Assembly: GCA_034509495.1 (NCBI GenBank)
Contig: CM067508.1
Location: 20,638,003 to 20,702,002 of the forward strand
Length of the DNA: 64,000 nucleotides
From: Acestrorhynchus altus
Lineage: Eukaryota > Chordata > Actinopteri > Characiformes > Acestrorhynchidae
Reading direction: 5' to 3'
The position numbers were made by a program, and so were the translations under genes. Shown here in pieces: positions 46,776-61,002 of the stretch (position 1 is its first letter; every line of letters begins with the position of its first letter). A model generated the notes under the pieces. That model was not told the origin of the DNA. It worked only from the letters and a program-made list of their open reading frames with translations, and ran no database searches.

Positions 46776-47566
46776 GTGACAACAGAGGAAAGTGCTCTCC
46801 TGATGCTCTGCAAGGAGCTCGATGAGCTGGACCAGCAGATTCAGCTGCTGTTGGTGACACAGGCCAAGCTGTACCAGCAGAGACTCAGGCTGGAGGCCAC
46901 CTGGGACTCCTCCTACGCAGCCATGTCCACACCTTCCTTGCCAGCCTGGCAGACCTGTTGGACATCATCTCTGGCGCAGACCTGAAAGCATCAGCAAGGC
47001 TGGGGAAAGGTGACATACTCACCATCTCCACAGCTGGTTTTCACCTCTGCAAATCAATTCAAGGTCCTCAGCTCTTCACCTTCGTTTCCACCTTCGCCCG
47101 CACCAAGGACCAATACTAAGGGCAGTTTCCTCTAAGGGCATTATTGGTGATTCTATAATTTGCTGCTTAAAGAATCTAGGCTGAAGGGGTAATGCCACAG
47201 TCTCCTTTTTATGCCATATCTCTGCACGCAACTTTGGCACAGTTACCACTTTGCACAGTTGCCAGTTGCAACTTCGACATAGTGCCACATCTTCACACAC
47301 AACTTTGGCATGCCACAGCAAGGTCCCGAAGGAGCACTACCACACACTTCTGGGCGCTGGTCAGCAGAAGACCCATGCCAGGATTGTTTCTGTCCCCATA
47401 TCGACCGACTGAAGAAGGAGCGACTCTGCTGGGTGCAGGACTGGTGCATCTGTATCAACACAGAATACTTGGACAAGTGACAGAGCTTTCGGGAGTGTCT
47501 GGCCCTCTACCACAGAGATGGTCTTCATCTGACTGTTCACTGCCTGGTGAAGTACTTAGTACTTAG
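46776..47566 (+). pseudogene. LINE ORF1 remnant: coiled coil plus SGNH-type segment
   Basis: The first 67 codons (46776-46985) include LCKELDELDQQIQLLLVTQ and AKLYQQRLRLEA, a leucine-rich heptad-like coiled coil as found at the start of ORF1 in fish L2-type LINEs. A frameshift follows. At 47134-47166 the frame reads KGIIGDSIICCLKNLG, matching the first block of the SGNH hydrolase fold (GDS, catalytic Ser in codon 47152-47154). Near 47508-47534 YHRDGLHLT matches the last block, with catalytic Asp and His. The middle is worn. Such ORF1 proteins bind the LINE RNA. Family and function are from known L2/CR1 biology; integrity is lost. Confidence 0.65.
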
Positions 47567-49276
47567 TCTCAATGTGACTGACCTTGGTCCTGCTTACCAC
47601 AAACTATTATCCTCCTGGTCCTTATACAGATTTTTTAAATAAATAGTGGACTTTCTAACTGGAGAGGATAATTAATTTCGAAAAGACCCTGGACTCACTT
47701 TAAATGGCTTTGCAATCCATTTTGGAAGACTTTGAATTTTCTCAAAATGTTAATGAGCCCACTCACCAATTCAACCACACACTTAGTTTTAACCGTGGGT
47801 ATTGAGAGTCTACCTTTCCCAAACTGACTCCATCTCTGATCATTACCTAATCATGTTGAAAAGCAAATCATTATATAGTTCTCTAATAGATTAAAAAACG
47901 AACAGATCTTGATAGACTAGAACATCGTGTAGGCATTAAAGGATCAGCCCTCAATTGTCTTACATCATTTCTGACTGACTGCCACCAATTTGTTAACGTT
48001 AATAATGAATTCTCTCATCACACCATAGTGAAATATGGTGTTCCTCAGAGGTCTGTCCCAGCTTTACATCAGCTAAACCAAATGAGGTCCATTGTCTCAA
48101 TAGAATAACAAACTTAAAGAAATTAAAAACTGGATGACCTACAACCTTATGCTACTGAACTCTGATAGTAGAGAGAGAGGTTTTACTACTAGGCCCCAAT
48201 ATAACTAATACTGTTATAAATCATCTGGCTGCAATGCGCTTCTGGCTGGTAGTTCAGGCAAATCCTTGTACAAGCTCCAACTAGTCCAAAATGCAGCTGT
48301 TCTCACAGCTGAGGTAGGAAATTTGAACACATTAGTCATGTCCTCTCATACCTTCATTGGCTATCTGTTAAATTTCACATTGATTATAAAAGGGTCCTTC
48401 TGATATACAGTCGTTCAATGGTTTAGTCCCACCGTATCTTAAAGAACGTCTTGACCTGCACAACCCATCCCAATATGCTGGCTTACTAACAATTCCCCAA
48501 AGCTCGCCAACTCTGGAATACCCTTTATGTTACTGCTACTGTACTCATGTCATTTGAAAATATTTCTTTTCACACAGACTTTTGATTAAGCCCTGCTCTG
48601 TGCTACACTGATTACAGGTTTCTGTTCATTACTGCATTTCTTATTAAAACTACCTCCTTTACAGGCTCTTTACCAGATTACCTATATGTCTAAACGTAAT
48701 CACCTTTACTCTTCCCCATATCCTGAGGTGCCCCTGCTGCCTGGCTGATGTTGGTTCGTGTCTGTTCATGGTTGGGTGCTACTACCTGCTTCCCACTTCC
48801 CTAACATTTCTATAAAACTACCTAACCCGCCCTCCCTCTTGTTTGATTTTTTTTTTAAGTTTGAGATGTCTTATTTTACCTGAACTGGCTCCCCATTACT
48901 GCTGTCCTCTGTGAGGCTGTCCTCATTGGGATCCTCGAACTGGCTCACTCATGCCACATTGCACTACAATCATGGTTATTAGTGCTTATCCTGCATGGAC
49001 TTTCATATTAATTCTGAACTTGAATCTCATGCTCTCTCACATTTTCTTATAATTCATACTCGCCCATACATCACATGCTCACACTTTGCTTATAGTTTTT
49101 TATTATTTTACTTCCTTGTCTCATTCTTTTTTTATGCTTTATATCTGTGCTATCCAGTGTCAACCAGTGAATGATGGGTTACATTTTGAGCCTGGGTTCC
49201 TTTGCTTAGACCTGTATTTCTGTAAAGCTGCTTTGTGACATTGCCTTTGTTATAAAAAGAGCTGTACAAATAAACA

Positions 49277-49327
49277 TTGATTGAAGATGATTGATTGATT
49301 GATTAATTATTGATTGATTGATTGATT
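49277..49327. repeat. (TTGA)n LINE tail
   Basis: About ten TTGA/TGAT units with small interruptions at the LINE 3' end. Confidence 0.9.
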
Positions 49328-50137
49328 TAGACCACAGCCTCTTTTGTATTTTTTTTTTATCCTTGACCACCTGTAACATTGCCATGTTTGCTGTTGTCAA
49401 AAATGTTTGACTCTAAACTTGCCTCTACTGGATACATTGCCATGCCAATCTGAAGTATGTGGGCAGTGACATTTTCAGTTTAGTACATTACAAGAGTATA
49501 AATGAACCTTGAGTGTGAGATGAAGGCTGTGAATGTAAATGTAGAAGTTCTGAGTAGTGTCTGTGTAATATACAAATTTCACATGATATAAATGTCCACC
49601 AAACTTAGAACCTCAGAAAAACACCACTAACACCAGTAAACAGCATTATCTGGCTCTGTGTTTCTGTGTTTATTTTGTAGATCACTCAGTGCAGTGTGAT
49701 CAGAGGATTAACAGTTAACCAATTATTGAGACTGAGTGGCTGGTTTTCATTTTTGGCTTCACAATCACAATTGAGTTGTCTCAATCACAACACAATTATA
49801 TTACATCTTTTTTACATTTATATTTCCCTGTATCTCATCCTGAATTCACACAGTCTTTTATATTGCTGTGGACGTTTCTGTTATGCTATAAGCTTGAATG
49901 AATAAATAGGATAAACTAGATAATACAGAAGATAGTGTGTGTGTTTTTTCAGTGCCCAAATCGATTATCATAAAGTTACATTCTTAATGTTTATTTTTTG
50001 CCAACCTCCCTCTGTTTATACAATACACAGTATTAAAAAGAGATTATATTTTACCCCGCCTGAATAAACGCAAACAGAAAAAAATAGTTCTATATTCAGC
50101 CAGACAGTACATTGTCATTTATTTATGAGCCCCCCCT

Positions 50138-50138
<1 letters not shown>
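49328..50138. other. Unique AT-rich sequence
   Basis: Nothing recognised. Confidence 0.5.
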
Positions 50139-50214
<76 letters not shown>

Positions 50215-50215
50215 A
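50139..50215. repeat. (CT)n microsatellite, about 38 units
   Basis: One CC interruption near 50187. Confidence 0.99.
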
Positions 50216-50600
50216 GCTTTAGAAATAGGGAAATGTCCCTTGTGCATGCGTGTTGTGTTATATTGAATTGGTAGTATTGTTCAGTGCATGGCTGTCGTCC
50301 CCATTCAGATTGAAAGGCTGCAGTGAATAAACGGATGCACATCCATTCACAATATAAAAACAGCATTCTGTAAAACATAGAAATTAGTCTTCAGACAGAT
50401 ACCAGTGGTATTGATTTTATATATAAATATATCAACAACCTAGCGACTACCCAAGAATGGGATCCACATAAGATGTGTATCCATTGTGGATTTCAGGATT
50501 TTCTTTTTTTTTTTTTTTGCTTGCTTTGACATTTTAGCATGTTTAAATATGACTGTGCATGTGACAACATAGGACTACATGTTTCTGTGCTTTTCTATAC

Positions 50601-50637
<37 letters not shown>
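50601..50637. repeat. (GA)n microsatellite
   Basis: About 18 units with one A interruption. Confidence 0.97.
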
Positions 50638-50793
50638 ATTATAGAGAGAAATAAAAAATCTCCCATTTCCATATCTGCATCCCCCTCTCTGTATCCAAGC
50701 TGTTGCTGCTTTTATTGCTACAGTCAGCAAACTTTTATCATAATCAACATCCAGCTTGCTCATTTAACTTTATAGTCTCTCTTCTCTCTCTTT

Positions 50794-50796
<3 letters not shown>

Positions 50797-50882
<86 letters not shown>
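50797..50882. repeat. (CA)n microsatellite, about 43 units
   Basis: Uninterrupted CA repeats. Confidence 0.99.
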
Positions 50883-50883
<1 letters not shown>

Positions 50884-51589
50884 CCCCCATACACATCTCC
50901 ACTATATTCCCCCTCTCCCTGTGTGGTAGGTAAGCAGGGGTTCCTGGCCCTGCTCGATCATTGGTCTTTGAAATATGTGATTCCTGCTCTGCTCTTATTA
51001 GAATATGAAAGCACTACTCACGCCAGTCCAGCAGGTTGGCTCTCCTCACACGGCTCACATGAATGAAGTATTAGACCAACACTCACTCACCCACCACTAC
51101 AAACATGCTTACTGAAGCTCTGGGGATTTTCCAGCATCGAGATAAACAAATCTCTCATTTGCAGGCCTTTACCCCTGTAACAGCTTGGCCTTCTGAGGCC
51201 AGAACAAGTATGCTTTGATATGGACATGATTTCTCCCCAATACTCCCTTCTAAAAGTGCACCCTGGACTTTACCACTCAAATGATAATTATACAAATAAG
51301 AATATATACATAACACGTAACATGCTCTGTTTGAGATTCTGTAGACCCCTGATTAAAAACAGTACTTAACACTGAGTAATCAGGTTAACACTTTCCTCAT
51401 TTCATGAAGACAGCTAATAAACTACATGAAGTATGTAAATATGTTTCATTGATTGCCTATTTCTGACACATAGAAAGCAGTTCTTATGTGTCAAATTTAT
51501 TGAATACAAAGAACAGGAAAATAGATTTAGATTCAGTAAAATAGATTTGTTGCCATGTCCTCTGTGAACAGCAGTTACATGCTGTTTTC
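50883..51589. other. Unique sequence, no gene seen
   Basis: Nothing recognised. Confidence 0.5.
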
Positions 51590-51870
51590 TAGGCTTTATA
51601 ACTCAGGATCAGACATAATACATATATTATAACAAACTAGACCCTATCTAACCATGACAGTCCTATCTTTGTGTGATGAACTTTAAGTAATTTAGCTCAG
51701 AAAACTTTACTTGGTTCCAACTGAATCAAATTCCAAAGCCAGGGCATATTTACTGCTCTGTCCATGTGAACATGCTCAATCAGCATGCAGACTCCAACTG
51801 ATCAGTGAGAGGGGGTGGGGTTATTGACATTACTAATATTGGGTTATGGAGGTAAATGTTTGCCATACAG
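51590..51870. repeat. Unnamed dispersed repeat family E, copy 2
   Basis: Diverged copy of 37690-38010, with GCATGCAGACTCCAACTGAT, CAGTGAGAGGGGGTGGGG and TGACATTACTAATATTGGG. No coding capacity seen. Confidence 0.4.
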
Positions 51871-52395
51871 TGTTCATTTTTCAGAATAAAAGTCCTGAGA
51901 AGGGATAATACTGTTAAATACAAACAAGAATAATAAAGGATTTTTTATACATATTGTTTGAGCTCATTAAAAATATCATAAATCAAATTATTACAAAAAC
52001 ATTAAAATATTTCAGTTTCAGCTTAACTCTGGATGATCAATTTCCAACAGGATTTGTGAGGAAATTTGTATTTTTGTCAAATTTTATATTTATAAATTTT
52101 ATACAATTATAAGATTGTAGGCATGTACATTTTTTATCAAAACATGGTCAAATTCATACAGATATGAAGGAGAACAAACGCAAACTCTATGCATAAGGAT
52201 TTAAGAGGGACAAACACAGGGTTAGGAAGCCTCTCATGAAAAGACTGGCAAGTGCCCATAGTGGCTCAGAAGGGCTTAGCAATTTATTTCCATTTAGATG
52301 TTGTTGTTGGTGTTTTTTGTCTCCCTACATTTGAGAGTAATGGTGTATGCAATGCACAGATAATCCATCAGAGAGCAAAAATAAATAAATAAGTA
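51871..52395. other. AT-rich unique sequence
   Basis: Nothing recognised. Confidence 0.5.
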
Positions 52396-52424
52396 AATAA
52401 AATAAAATAAAATAAAATAAAATC
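52396..52424. repeat. (AAAAT)n microsatellite
   Basis: About six pentanucleotide units. Confidence 0.95.
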
Positions 52425-52627
52425 TGATTTTATTTTCAATAAACTTAATTATCATATTGATGCAGAGCTCAAAACTTTAAAACAAATGACACACTTGGCT
52501 TTAAAACTGAAAGACAAACATGATCTGATTCAATAAATATATCAATTTCATGTGTTATATTGCATTACAACCCAATTAATTAAAGTTGCCAGAAATTTAA
52601 ATACAACCTTCTTTAAAAATTACAAAC

Positions 52628-52800
52628 ACAAATGCTCCTGAGTGGCACAGCAGTCGAATGATGGACCTGTCATTGAGATAATGCAGGTCTGATTCTTGTT
52701 TATGTCACAACTGTTCATACCCAGACAGCATAATTTGCCTTGTTCTCTCTGTTGGGTAGGATGGCCTCCCTCAGTCACTCTGACATAGCAGAATTAGAGT
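52628..52800 (+). mobile_element. tRNA-headed SINE, family C head region
   Basis: Begins GCTCCTGAGTGGCACAGCAG, which contains an A-box-like TGGCACAGCAG. About 55 bases later comes GCAGGTCTGATTCTTG, a worn B box (family form GGTTCGAATCC). The non-tRNA body starts with TTATGTCACAACTG and includes TTGTTCTCTCTGTTGGGTAG and GATGGCCTCC. This body start links it to the 17.46 kb copy (same CATAATTGGCC/CATAATTTGCC and GGGTAG words). It is 3'-truncated. The internal promoter is probably dead. Confidence 0.6.
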
Positions 52801-52942
52801 AAACTGGTTAAAATCACATTGAAAATATTGGGCATGCAATAATAACATGCACAGAATAGGGTAAAGATAAACTACTGACTCTCTCAGCATTGCAGGTAAC
52901 AACACTTCACTTTCATTGGCGACAACACCGGTGTGTACAGCA

Positions 52943-52992
<50 letters not shown>
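52943..52992. repeat. (CT)n microsatellite
   Basis: About 25 units with one A interruption. Confidence 0.98.
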
Positions 52993-53124
52993 GTGTCTTC
53001 TGTATGGTCAAAGATAAAGTTACTGTTTTAGTGAATTCTACATTTCCGCTGTCCAGGAGAACTTAAACCACACTGTCAGTATTAAGTAACAGAGACCCTT
53101 CCTTACTCAGGCAGACTCATGCAT

Positions 53125-53133
53125 GGAGTGTGT

Positions 53134-53191
<58 letters not shown>

Positions 53192-53219
53192 ATGTGTGTG
53201 TTTGTATGTGTGTGTGTGT
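53125..53219. repeat. (GT)n microsatellite
   Basis: About 45 units, with A, CA and TT interruptions. Confidence 0.98.
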
Positions 53220-55179
53220 TAAAGGAATAATGACATGAAGTGTTTAATGCAGATTAAAGTGCTCTTGGTTTAGTTGACTACGGAGCACATATAAATACAT
53301 GCATGTATAAATAACAACAGCATTGAAATATGAATATTAAATGTATTACATGATGTAATATTACATTTATATAAATAACAAATAACAAAAATATAGAGAA
53401 TATGTTATGTTTGAAAATGAATTGTGAAAAATGTACTTCATCATGGTCATTGTAATTATTATGTGAATATTTAAATAAATAAATAGAAATACTGCACTTC
53501 GTAATAATAATTAAAAATTATGAAAAACTTAACTGACTAGATTTATATAGTTTATATACTTCAATGCTTTTCTTTTTAATGAACTAATTTTTTAATTATT
53601 TTATAAATTATGATATTTTACAAAGTACACACCACATAAATAAAAGTTGAACTTTTAACTTTTAACTGTTAACTTGCAATGTGTTGACTTTGAATAGATT
53701 CTAAAAGAGTGAAAAGAACAGACAAAAAGGTTTGAGAACCTTCTGTACTGATAAGCCACAACATTCAATACACCACAATACACACATTTCTCCTCTTCCT
53801 GCTTCTTTTTCATTTCTGCTGTATGTCCGAGGGATGCAAAAATGACCTTTATTTGGAAGGTAATTGTGTAGACTGGTGCAAATGTCCGATTGCGATCTTT
53901 TCTGTGCTGAGGAGTTGCTGGTTCAGCAAGGTTTTCTCCCCCTCAGTCCACAGCATAGTCCTCTCCTCTTTCTCAAGGTGTCCTTTCTCCAAAGCCATTT
54001 CACCATCCTCTTTTCCTTTTAATGGAATCACTTCATACACTTCCACACAGCCCTTCTGCTAATTCCAGCTGCTGATAATGATCCTTAACCCACTCCATTC
54101 ATAAGACTTCAACAAGACATCAGACATTAGGTGATTGGGCATCACACATCAGGTGATTCCTCTGCCTTAAAAAAGGATCCAGAGCTCATATTCAGGAGAG
54201 GTCTGTCTAATTGGTATGAGAGTGAAGTGTTACACATAAAGGACAAATATTGACAACTGAGTGATGGTAGAAATGCAAAGCTGTTATAAGTAAAAGAATC
54301 ATAATTACATCAGAGGAAATGTCTATTTTCATAAATAAATGTGAATAAATCATTTCTTATAACAGGTGTGTCTAGACTGAAACATGCAATGTAATAATTT
54401 GTTTTCATATAAATGAACATAAAAGAAAAGAATAATAAAAATAAGCAAAAATACGTTCATTAGGGTTTGTTATTTATTATGACTGTTTACGACATAACTG
54501 GAGATCACTAATAATTCCATTATTTACTGTAATAAATTTAAAAAATCATATTTACACCACACTGTTATGCAGATTGTTATGACTTAATTATTGAATATGA
54601 ATTATGACATAGTACTATCTGTGTTTGATTGGCAGGAATTTGATTAACGCAGTTTTAAATATCACTAATATGTAAAGCATGATTCCATATTCTACAGTGA
54701 GACTAAAAAGCTCTAAGATGGAATGAGTCAATATGCATTGCAAATTCAGTATCTCTTCATGGTATTTTGGTTTCATAAAAAGAATCTCGATTATGTAAGT
54801 TGAGTCCATTCAGGTGTTTAGTTTATCAGTATTTGACTGTTTAAAGGGTTCTTATTTTCCTCCAGGTGGTAAGTTGTGTAATGGGCAGTTCAGGTGCTAA
54901 AGGTTCTAGTAATCTCTAATTAACAACTAAACAGCCCTGAATAATTTGCATAACAGTGTTGACGGTGAAATTTTTGTGATTTTGACATAATAAATGTCAT
55001 GATAATGTAATATCATGTCTTGTAACAGACATGGCCCTGTGTCTGGGCTATAGTTTCAGGGTAGGTTGCAACCTGGTAAGTAGCTACATTATTGTCATAT
55101 TTAACATGAGTGCCATCATCCCTTAAATAGTACCTTGTGGTATAAACTAGTTATACCACAATAATAAATAATAAAGTAG
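53220..55179. other. AT-rich unique sequence with a coding-like patch at 53760-54065
   Basis: On the minus strand 54046-53849 reads a charged 65-codon frame (MEVYEVIPLKGKEDGEMALE then KGHLEKEERTM...). A possible AATAAA follows it at about 53848. Flanking AT-rich DNA has no frame. I do not recognise the sequence; it may be a retroelement scrap or chance. Nothing else in the interval is recognised. Confidence 0.35.
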
Positions 55180-55180
55180 T

Positions 55181-55237
<57 letters not shown>

Positions 55238-55242
55238 TATAA
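55180..55242. repeat. Poly(A) then (TA)n
   Basis: An A run of about 34 bases followed by about 13 TA units. Confidence 0.98.
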
Positions 55243-55460
55243 TTGTTTCTAAGTTATGATCAATAATTTAATATATTAAAATACAAATATTTAAATTACA
55301 TTAATCTCAAGGATTTCCTGAACATAACAATGGCTTGTGTGACTGCTATAAATTAATTTCTAATTTTGTTGGTGAATAAAAGTATATGAAACTTTGAAAA
55401 CATCCCACAAAAATTGTCAAGGGCTCTAAAGGTTAAGTCAGGATGAGTAAAAGCCTTTAG

Positions 55461-56960
<1,500 letters not shown>

Positions 56961-57381
56961 ACACGGCCACACACACACGCACCACACATCCCATGAGGTG
57001 CTCGTAGTGTTTTTCATGATTACTGAGGAACACGAGGCCCATTAGGGATCTGCTGGGCTTGGTGCAGTTGCTTGTATAGCTTAGACCCATCCATTAATCT
57101 CTCAAGATCACTCACCTTTGATTTCTTCGACAACATACTGTTTCACATCAGCAGTGTTTCAGTTGTGCACCAGCGTGGAAGAGCAAATTTCGAGACTTTA
57201 CCAAAGTACGCATAGTTGGGCTTGGGATTAAATCCAAGGCTGTGTGCATGTACTCTGGACTTTATACAGTATATAAAACCAATCTTTTGTCCATATTATT
57301 AGCTCCATGCACTGCATAGAGCACTTAGTTCTATAATAACAAAACATGATTACAAGTCCATCGGCTTTTTGCATACATGAT
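56961..57381. other. Unique sequence
   Basis: Starts with a CA-rich stretch at 56968-56990. Nothing else recognised. Confidence 0.45.
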
Positions 57382-57600
57382 GTTTTATTTACTTTTACCC
57401 TGTTCTTCAATGGTCAGAACCCACAGGCCAAATTACAGAGCAGGTATTATTTGGGAGGTGGGTACCTCAGTGACACAACTGGCGGTGGTGGTACGTTAGC
57501 GTGTATCATGCATATGACGAAATGCATCAGACAAATGAGGGCTACTGGAGCAGCGAACATCGTAGTGTCACTGCTGGACTGTGAATAGTCCAACTTGTCC
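57382..57600. mobile_element. Fragment of a palindromic otophysan-type MITE
   Basis: The word order CTTTTACCCTGTTCTTCAAT, GTCAGAACCCACAGG, GAGCAGGTATTATTTGGGAG, GACACAACTGGCGGTGGTGG and GTGTCACTGCTGGACTGTGA, AATAGTCCAAC matches one half of a large palindromic repeat that I associate with catfish, characin and electric-fish genomes. The other half, which would be its inverted copy, is not seen. The 102-codon minus frame across it is a shadow. Confidence 0.65.
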
Positions 57601-57927
57601 TGGAGAATGACAGCAACGATACACTCAGCTTCCAACACATCAACTTCAAAAATTGACTGCTCACTTGCTGCCAAATATCCTAATATCCCACCCCGTGGAA
57701 TTCCAGCCTTAGCAACCTGTATAGTGTGGTAGGAGAAACTGCTGTTTGAGGTCATTTACACATTCTTAATCCTGAGGCCCAGAATTGAGTAGTTTGCTAC
57801 TGATCTGAAAGTACTTCAATAACTCATATTTCCAACCCTGAAATACCTTAACAGCACCCTGCTGGCAGCAGCCATGAAGGGCAATTCTCCTCAAAATCCA
57901 GCAATTCCAGAAAACCAAACAAACAGT

Positions 57928-57928
<1 letters not shown>
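57601..57928. other. Unassigned sequence next to the MITE fragment
   Basis: May be part of the same repeat or unique DNA; nothing certain. Confidence 0.35.

Positions 57929-57992
<64 letters not shown>
57929..57992. repeat. (CA)n microsatellite, about 32 units
   Basis: Uninterrupted CA repeats. Confidence 0.99.
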
Positions 57993-57994
<2 letters not shown>

Positions 57995-60129
57995 GGAAAC
58001 GTGTCTGTTTGTTTGTTATATTTTGCACACAGATCTATCCCTATAAATGAATGCAGTAATTAAGGAGTGGTGTTGGATTGTAGGCGTTGGTTTGTCTCTT
58101 TGTTTCAGATGAAAGAAGCATGTTTTGTAACAGTAGAAGAAAGTGATCTTGCTCAGCTCAACATAGCAACATGTTTACAATGCTCTCTCTCTTGCCCCAG
58201 GGACCCTCCTCTCTACTGTTCAGCCCATTTGCAGGAATGGTAAATTAAAGCAGGCTATCATCAACGGCAGAGCAAACACAATCCTACGTGGAAGGAATTT
58301 TAGTTTGTGAGTGCATGGATACATACAAGCTTATGTACACAACCTGAACATGCACATGATTGAACACAGACTCTACCTGTCTCTATAATGAGATAACCAG
58401 TGCAAATCTATTTCTTCATCTTTACCTGTAGAGGTTGAACTCATTGTATTTCATCACATATTCCAATGTTAATTAAATCATCTTTTGTAGCTTTTGAAAA
58501 TAGAGAAATTTTACTTTTTACACTTTTTTTTGATCAACATTTTTTACTTAAGCATAATTTACATTGTTTTGTTTTTTTAATTGTATTTATTTTATTTATT
58601 TATTTTTGGCTTATAGGACTAGAAGCACTTTATATCCCATCCCAGAACTCCTGATGGAATCTTGCATCGCTTTTTTCGCTGCTTTTTTGAGTTGAAAATA
58701 CAATATTTTGATGAATAATTTGTCTTCAAAATACACGACAGTAGTCCAAACAAAGTATAAATCCCTAAATATGAATCCATAAATGTTCTGAAAATTGAAC
58801 ATTATGTGTGCAATTTTTCTTTATAACCCAATGTCTGGGTCATTGAAGTCATTAGCCCTGGGCATGGCAGGTTGAGCATGTAGATGTAGACAGAGGAGTA
58901 AATATGCACTAAAAGGCCTTTTGGAACTTGATTTTATTCAGTGAATTTTTATGATTTTCCAAGCAAGATTACTTATTTAATTTATCACAAAATGATATGA
59001 TGGTGCGATATGTATATCATGTCTGTGTTACTCTGATCCAGAATAATGAAGCCTAGAAAATACTGCCAGTGAAGTGCAGACATCAGGTTCTAAGACATCA
59101 ATTCCATGTAAAACTTTAATTTGGAGAATAAGCACATCTAACTATTTGGTATTTATTAGTCCTGATCTGACAACATGTACATTTCCAGCTAATTTGTAAA
59201 CTGTTCTCCTGTGGGGCACAAAATAGGCACAGTCTAACTATGCTGTCACCATGTTCAGTTTAATTAAATTCAAAGAGAAATGGTTCTTACTCTAATTAAC
59301 TCTTAAACATCCCCCCATGGTCTAAACGCAACACTTAGCTACTACACATATGTGAAAATTTGCATGTGAATTTGTTTCACATTCATCTTAGATACACAGA
59401 TAGAGGCAACATATCTTTCTGTTTCATAGTAAAAGATGACTACATTGTCCTAAACATGAAATACTCTGTTTCCTCCCACTATCTACTTTATAAGCCCAAA
59501 TACAGGTAGCACATTCTTCACTATTCACAGTGTTGCTATTTGCTAATTCCACAGACAGATTGCACATCACGTGAGAGAGAAAACTTGGCCACACATTTAG
59601 CTGTTTAGTTTGGCTGGGCGTACTGTTTATCATTTGCTGTGATCCAAGAGCAACTAGCACAGCACCTTCAATGGTTACCATGTATAAAGACCCTAGTGCA
59701 GCTAAAAAGAGCATGCCCAGGCACCCCACCTTACCACCACTAATAATCCTACCTTTGTGTGGGCCTAAAACAAAAAAGTGTACATGCGTGCAAAGCTCAA
59801 AGCTCCTAATGTACATTAATGAGTGTAATTGAAATCTGGAATTTCATGTCAGAATTAAAAGGTCCCGCTTCTTCATAATGAATTTCCACTTTTAGTCATA
59901 GAATCTAGAGACAGGACAAAAGTAAATAGTATAGCTATTAAAATATGGTACACTTTATAGTATTCATTATTATAGCTCAAGAGGTCACAATTGCAATTAA
60001 ATTCCCTAAATATCCAAATCTTAACTGCCTAGATTCTGGAATTCCAAAAAATGTTATTGCTTTTTCATGTCTTCATATATGTATTATTGAAGTAACAGCA
60101 GTAAACCCATCTGGGTACACTGCAGTAAA
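57993..60129. other. Unique AT-rich sequence, no gene seen
   Basis: A 130-codon minus frame (59424-59816) has no domain features and I do not call it. Nothing else recognised. Confidence 0.5.
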
Positions 60130-60900
60130 TATATTTAAGATGTTCCATCATTGCTTAGATTTAATGTTGGTTCTCACAAACCTTCGCAGTAATCTTAAAA
60201 CTAATTATAACATTAACCTAAAACTAATCCTAAACCAAAACCTAATTCTATCCTTACAATTAATCTCAACAAAAATCTAAACCTAATTTCAACCCTAACC
60301 TTAATCCAAAACTTATTCCTAATTCTAATCTTAACCTAAACCATGCATATAACCCTAACCCAATCCTAACTCTTAATCAAAAACCTAGGACTAACCCTAA
60401 CCTTAACATCAACTCAAATCATAATCCTACTTCTAGACATACCCTACATCTAACCCTAATCCTAACCTTAAACTCATTACAAAACCTTAATCCCAACACA
60501 AAACTTCTTCTACCCCTAATAATATTTTAACTTTTTTTAAATCATAAACCTAGGCCTCAAACTAAACACCTAAAACCTAATGCTACACCTAACTTATCAC
60601 CTAATTGGGCAATTAAACAAATACCCAAAGACAACAATCTTCTAATAATTTTAAGATCAACACAAACATAAAATTAAATATAAAATTAACTCAATAAAAA
60701 ATAATAAATAACATGTAAAGAAAATTAATTAAAAAATAACCCTAAACCTAATCCTAATTCTGTCCCCCACTCTGTGCATAATGCTGACAAAAACCCTAAC
60801 CTTGAACTGAACAGATAAACCTGATCCAAACTCTAACCCTCATCCTTCCCCTAATCCTGGCCTTATTCTTACCCCAAACCTAATCCAGTTACAGACTTGT
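60130..60900 (+). repeat. Degenerate telomere-like (CCCTAA)n block
   Basis: Words AACCCTAACC, CCTAATCCTAACC and variants with one or two substitutions recur across about 700 bases, densest at 60280-60480 and again at 60735-60800 and 60830-60890. The plus strand is the C-rich strand throughout. An AT-rich interruption lies at about 60600-60735. The unit is close to the vertebrate telomere hexamer but no long perfect run survives. Confidence 0.75.
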
Positions 60901-61002
60901 GTCAGGATCAGATCTGAATTTGGACTCTAAATAAATTTAAAAGAAAAACATTCAGCAGATTAAAATACACTTACATACAAACACAATCTAATGAAAGTGG
61001 AG

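Larger units (their letters stand above)
46770..49327 (+). mobile_element. Internally deleted L2-like LINE with ORF1, EN, RT pieces and 3' tail
   Basis: Pieces occur in element order on the plus strand. An ORF1 coiled-coil segment lies at 46776-46985 and an SGNH/esterase-like segment at 47134-47560. Endonuclease-like residues ...DFEFSQNVNEPTHQFNHTL fall near 47730-47800, and RT residues LEHRVGIKGSALNCLTSFL then GVPQRSV at 47905-48060. An RT C-terminal segment CNALLAGSSGKSLYKLQLVQ lies at 48230-48300. The 3' UTR holds AAAGCTGCTTTGTGACATTG (49225) and ends in a TTGA/TTGATTGA tail at 49277-49327. All frames are broken and the central RT catalytic block is largely deleted. The order and the tail show one degenerated insertion, non-functional today. 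Confidence 0.8.

Noticed and set aside
57447..57755. 102-codon minus-strand frame
   Set aside because: Lies on the palindromic MITE fragment; no protein family seen.
59424..59816. 130-codon minus-strand frame
   Set aside because: No domain features or splice context that I can support.
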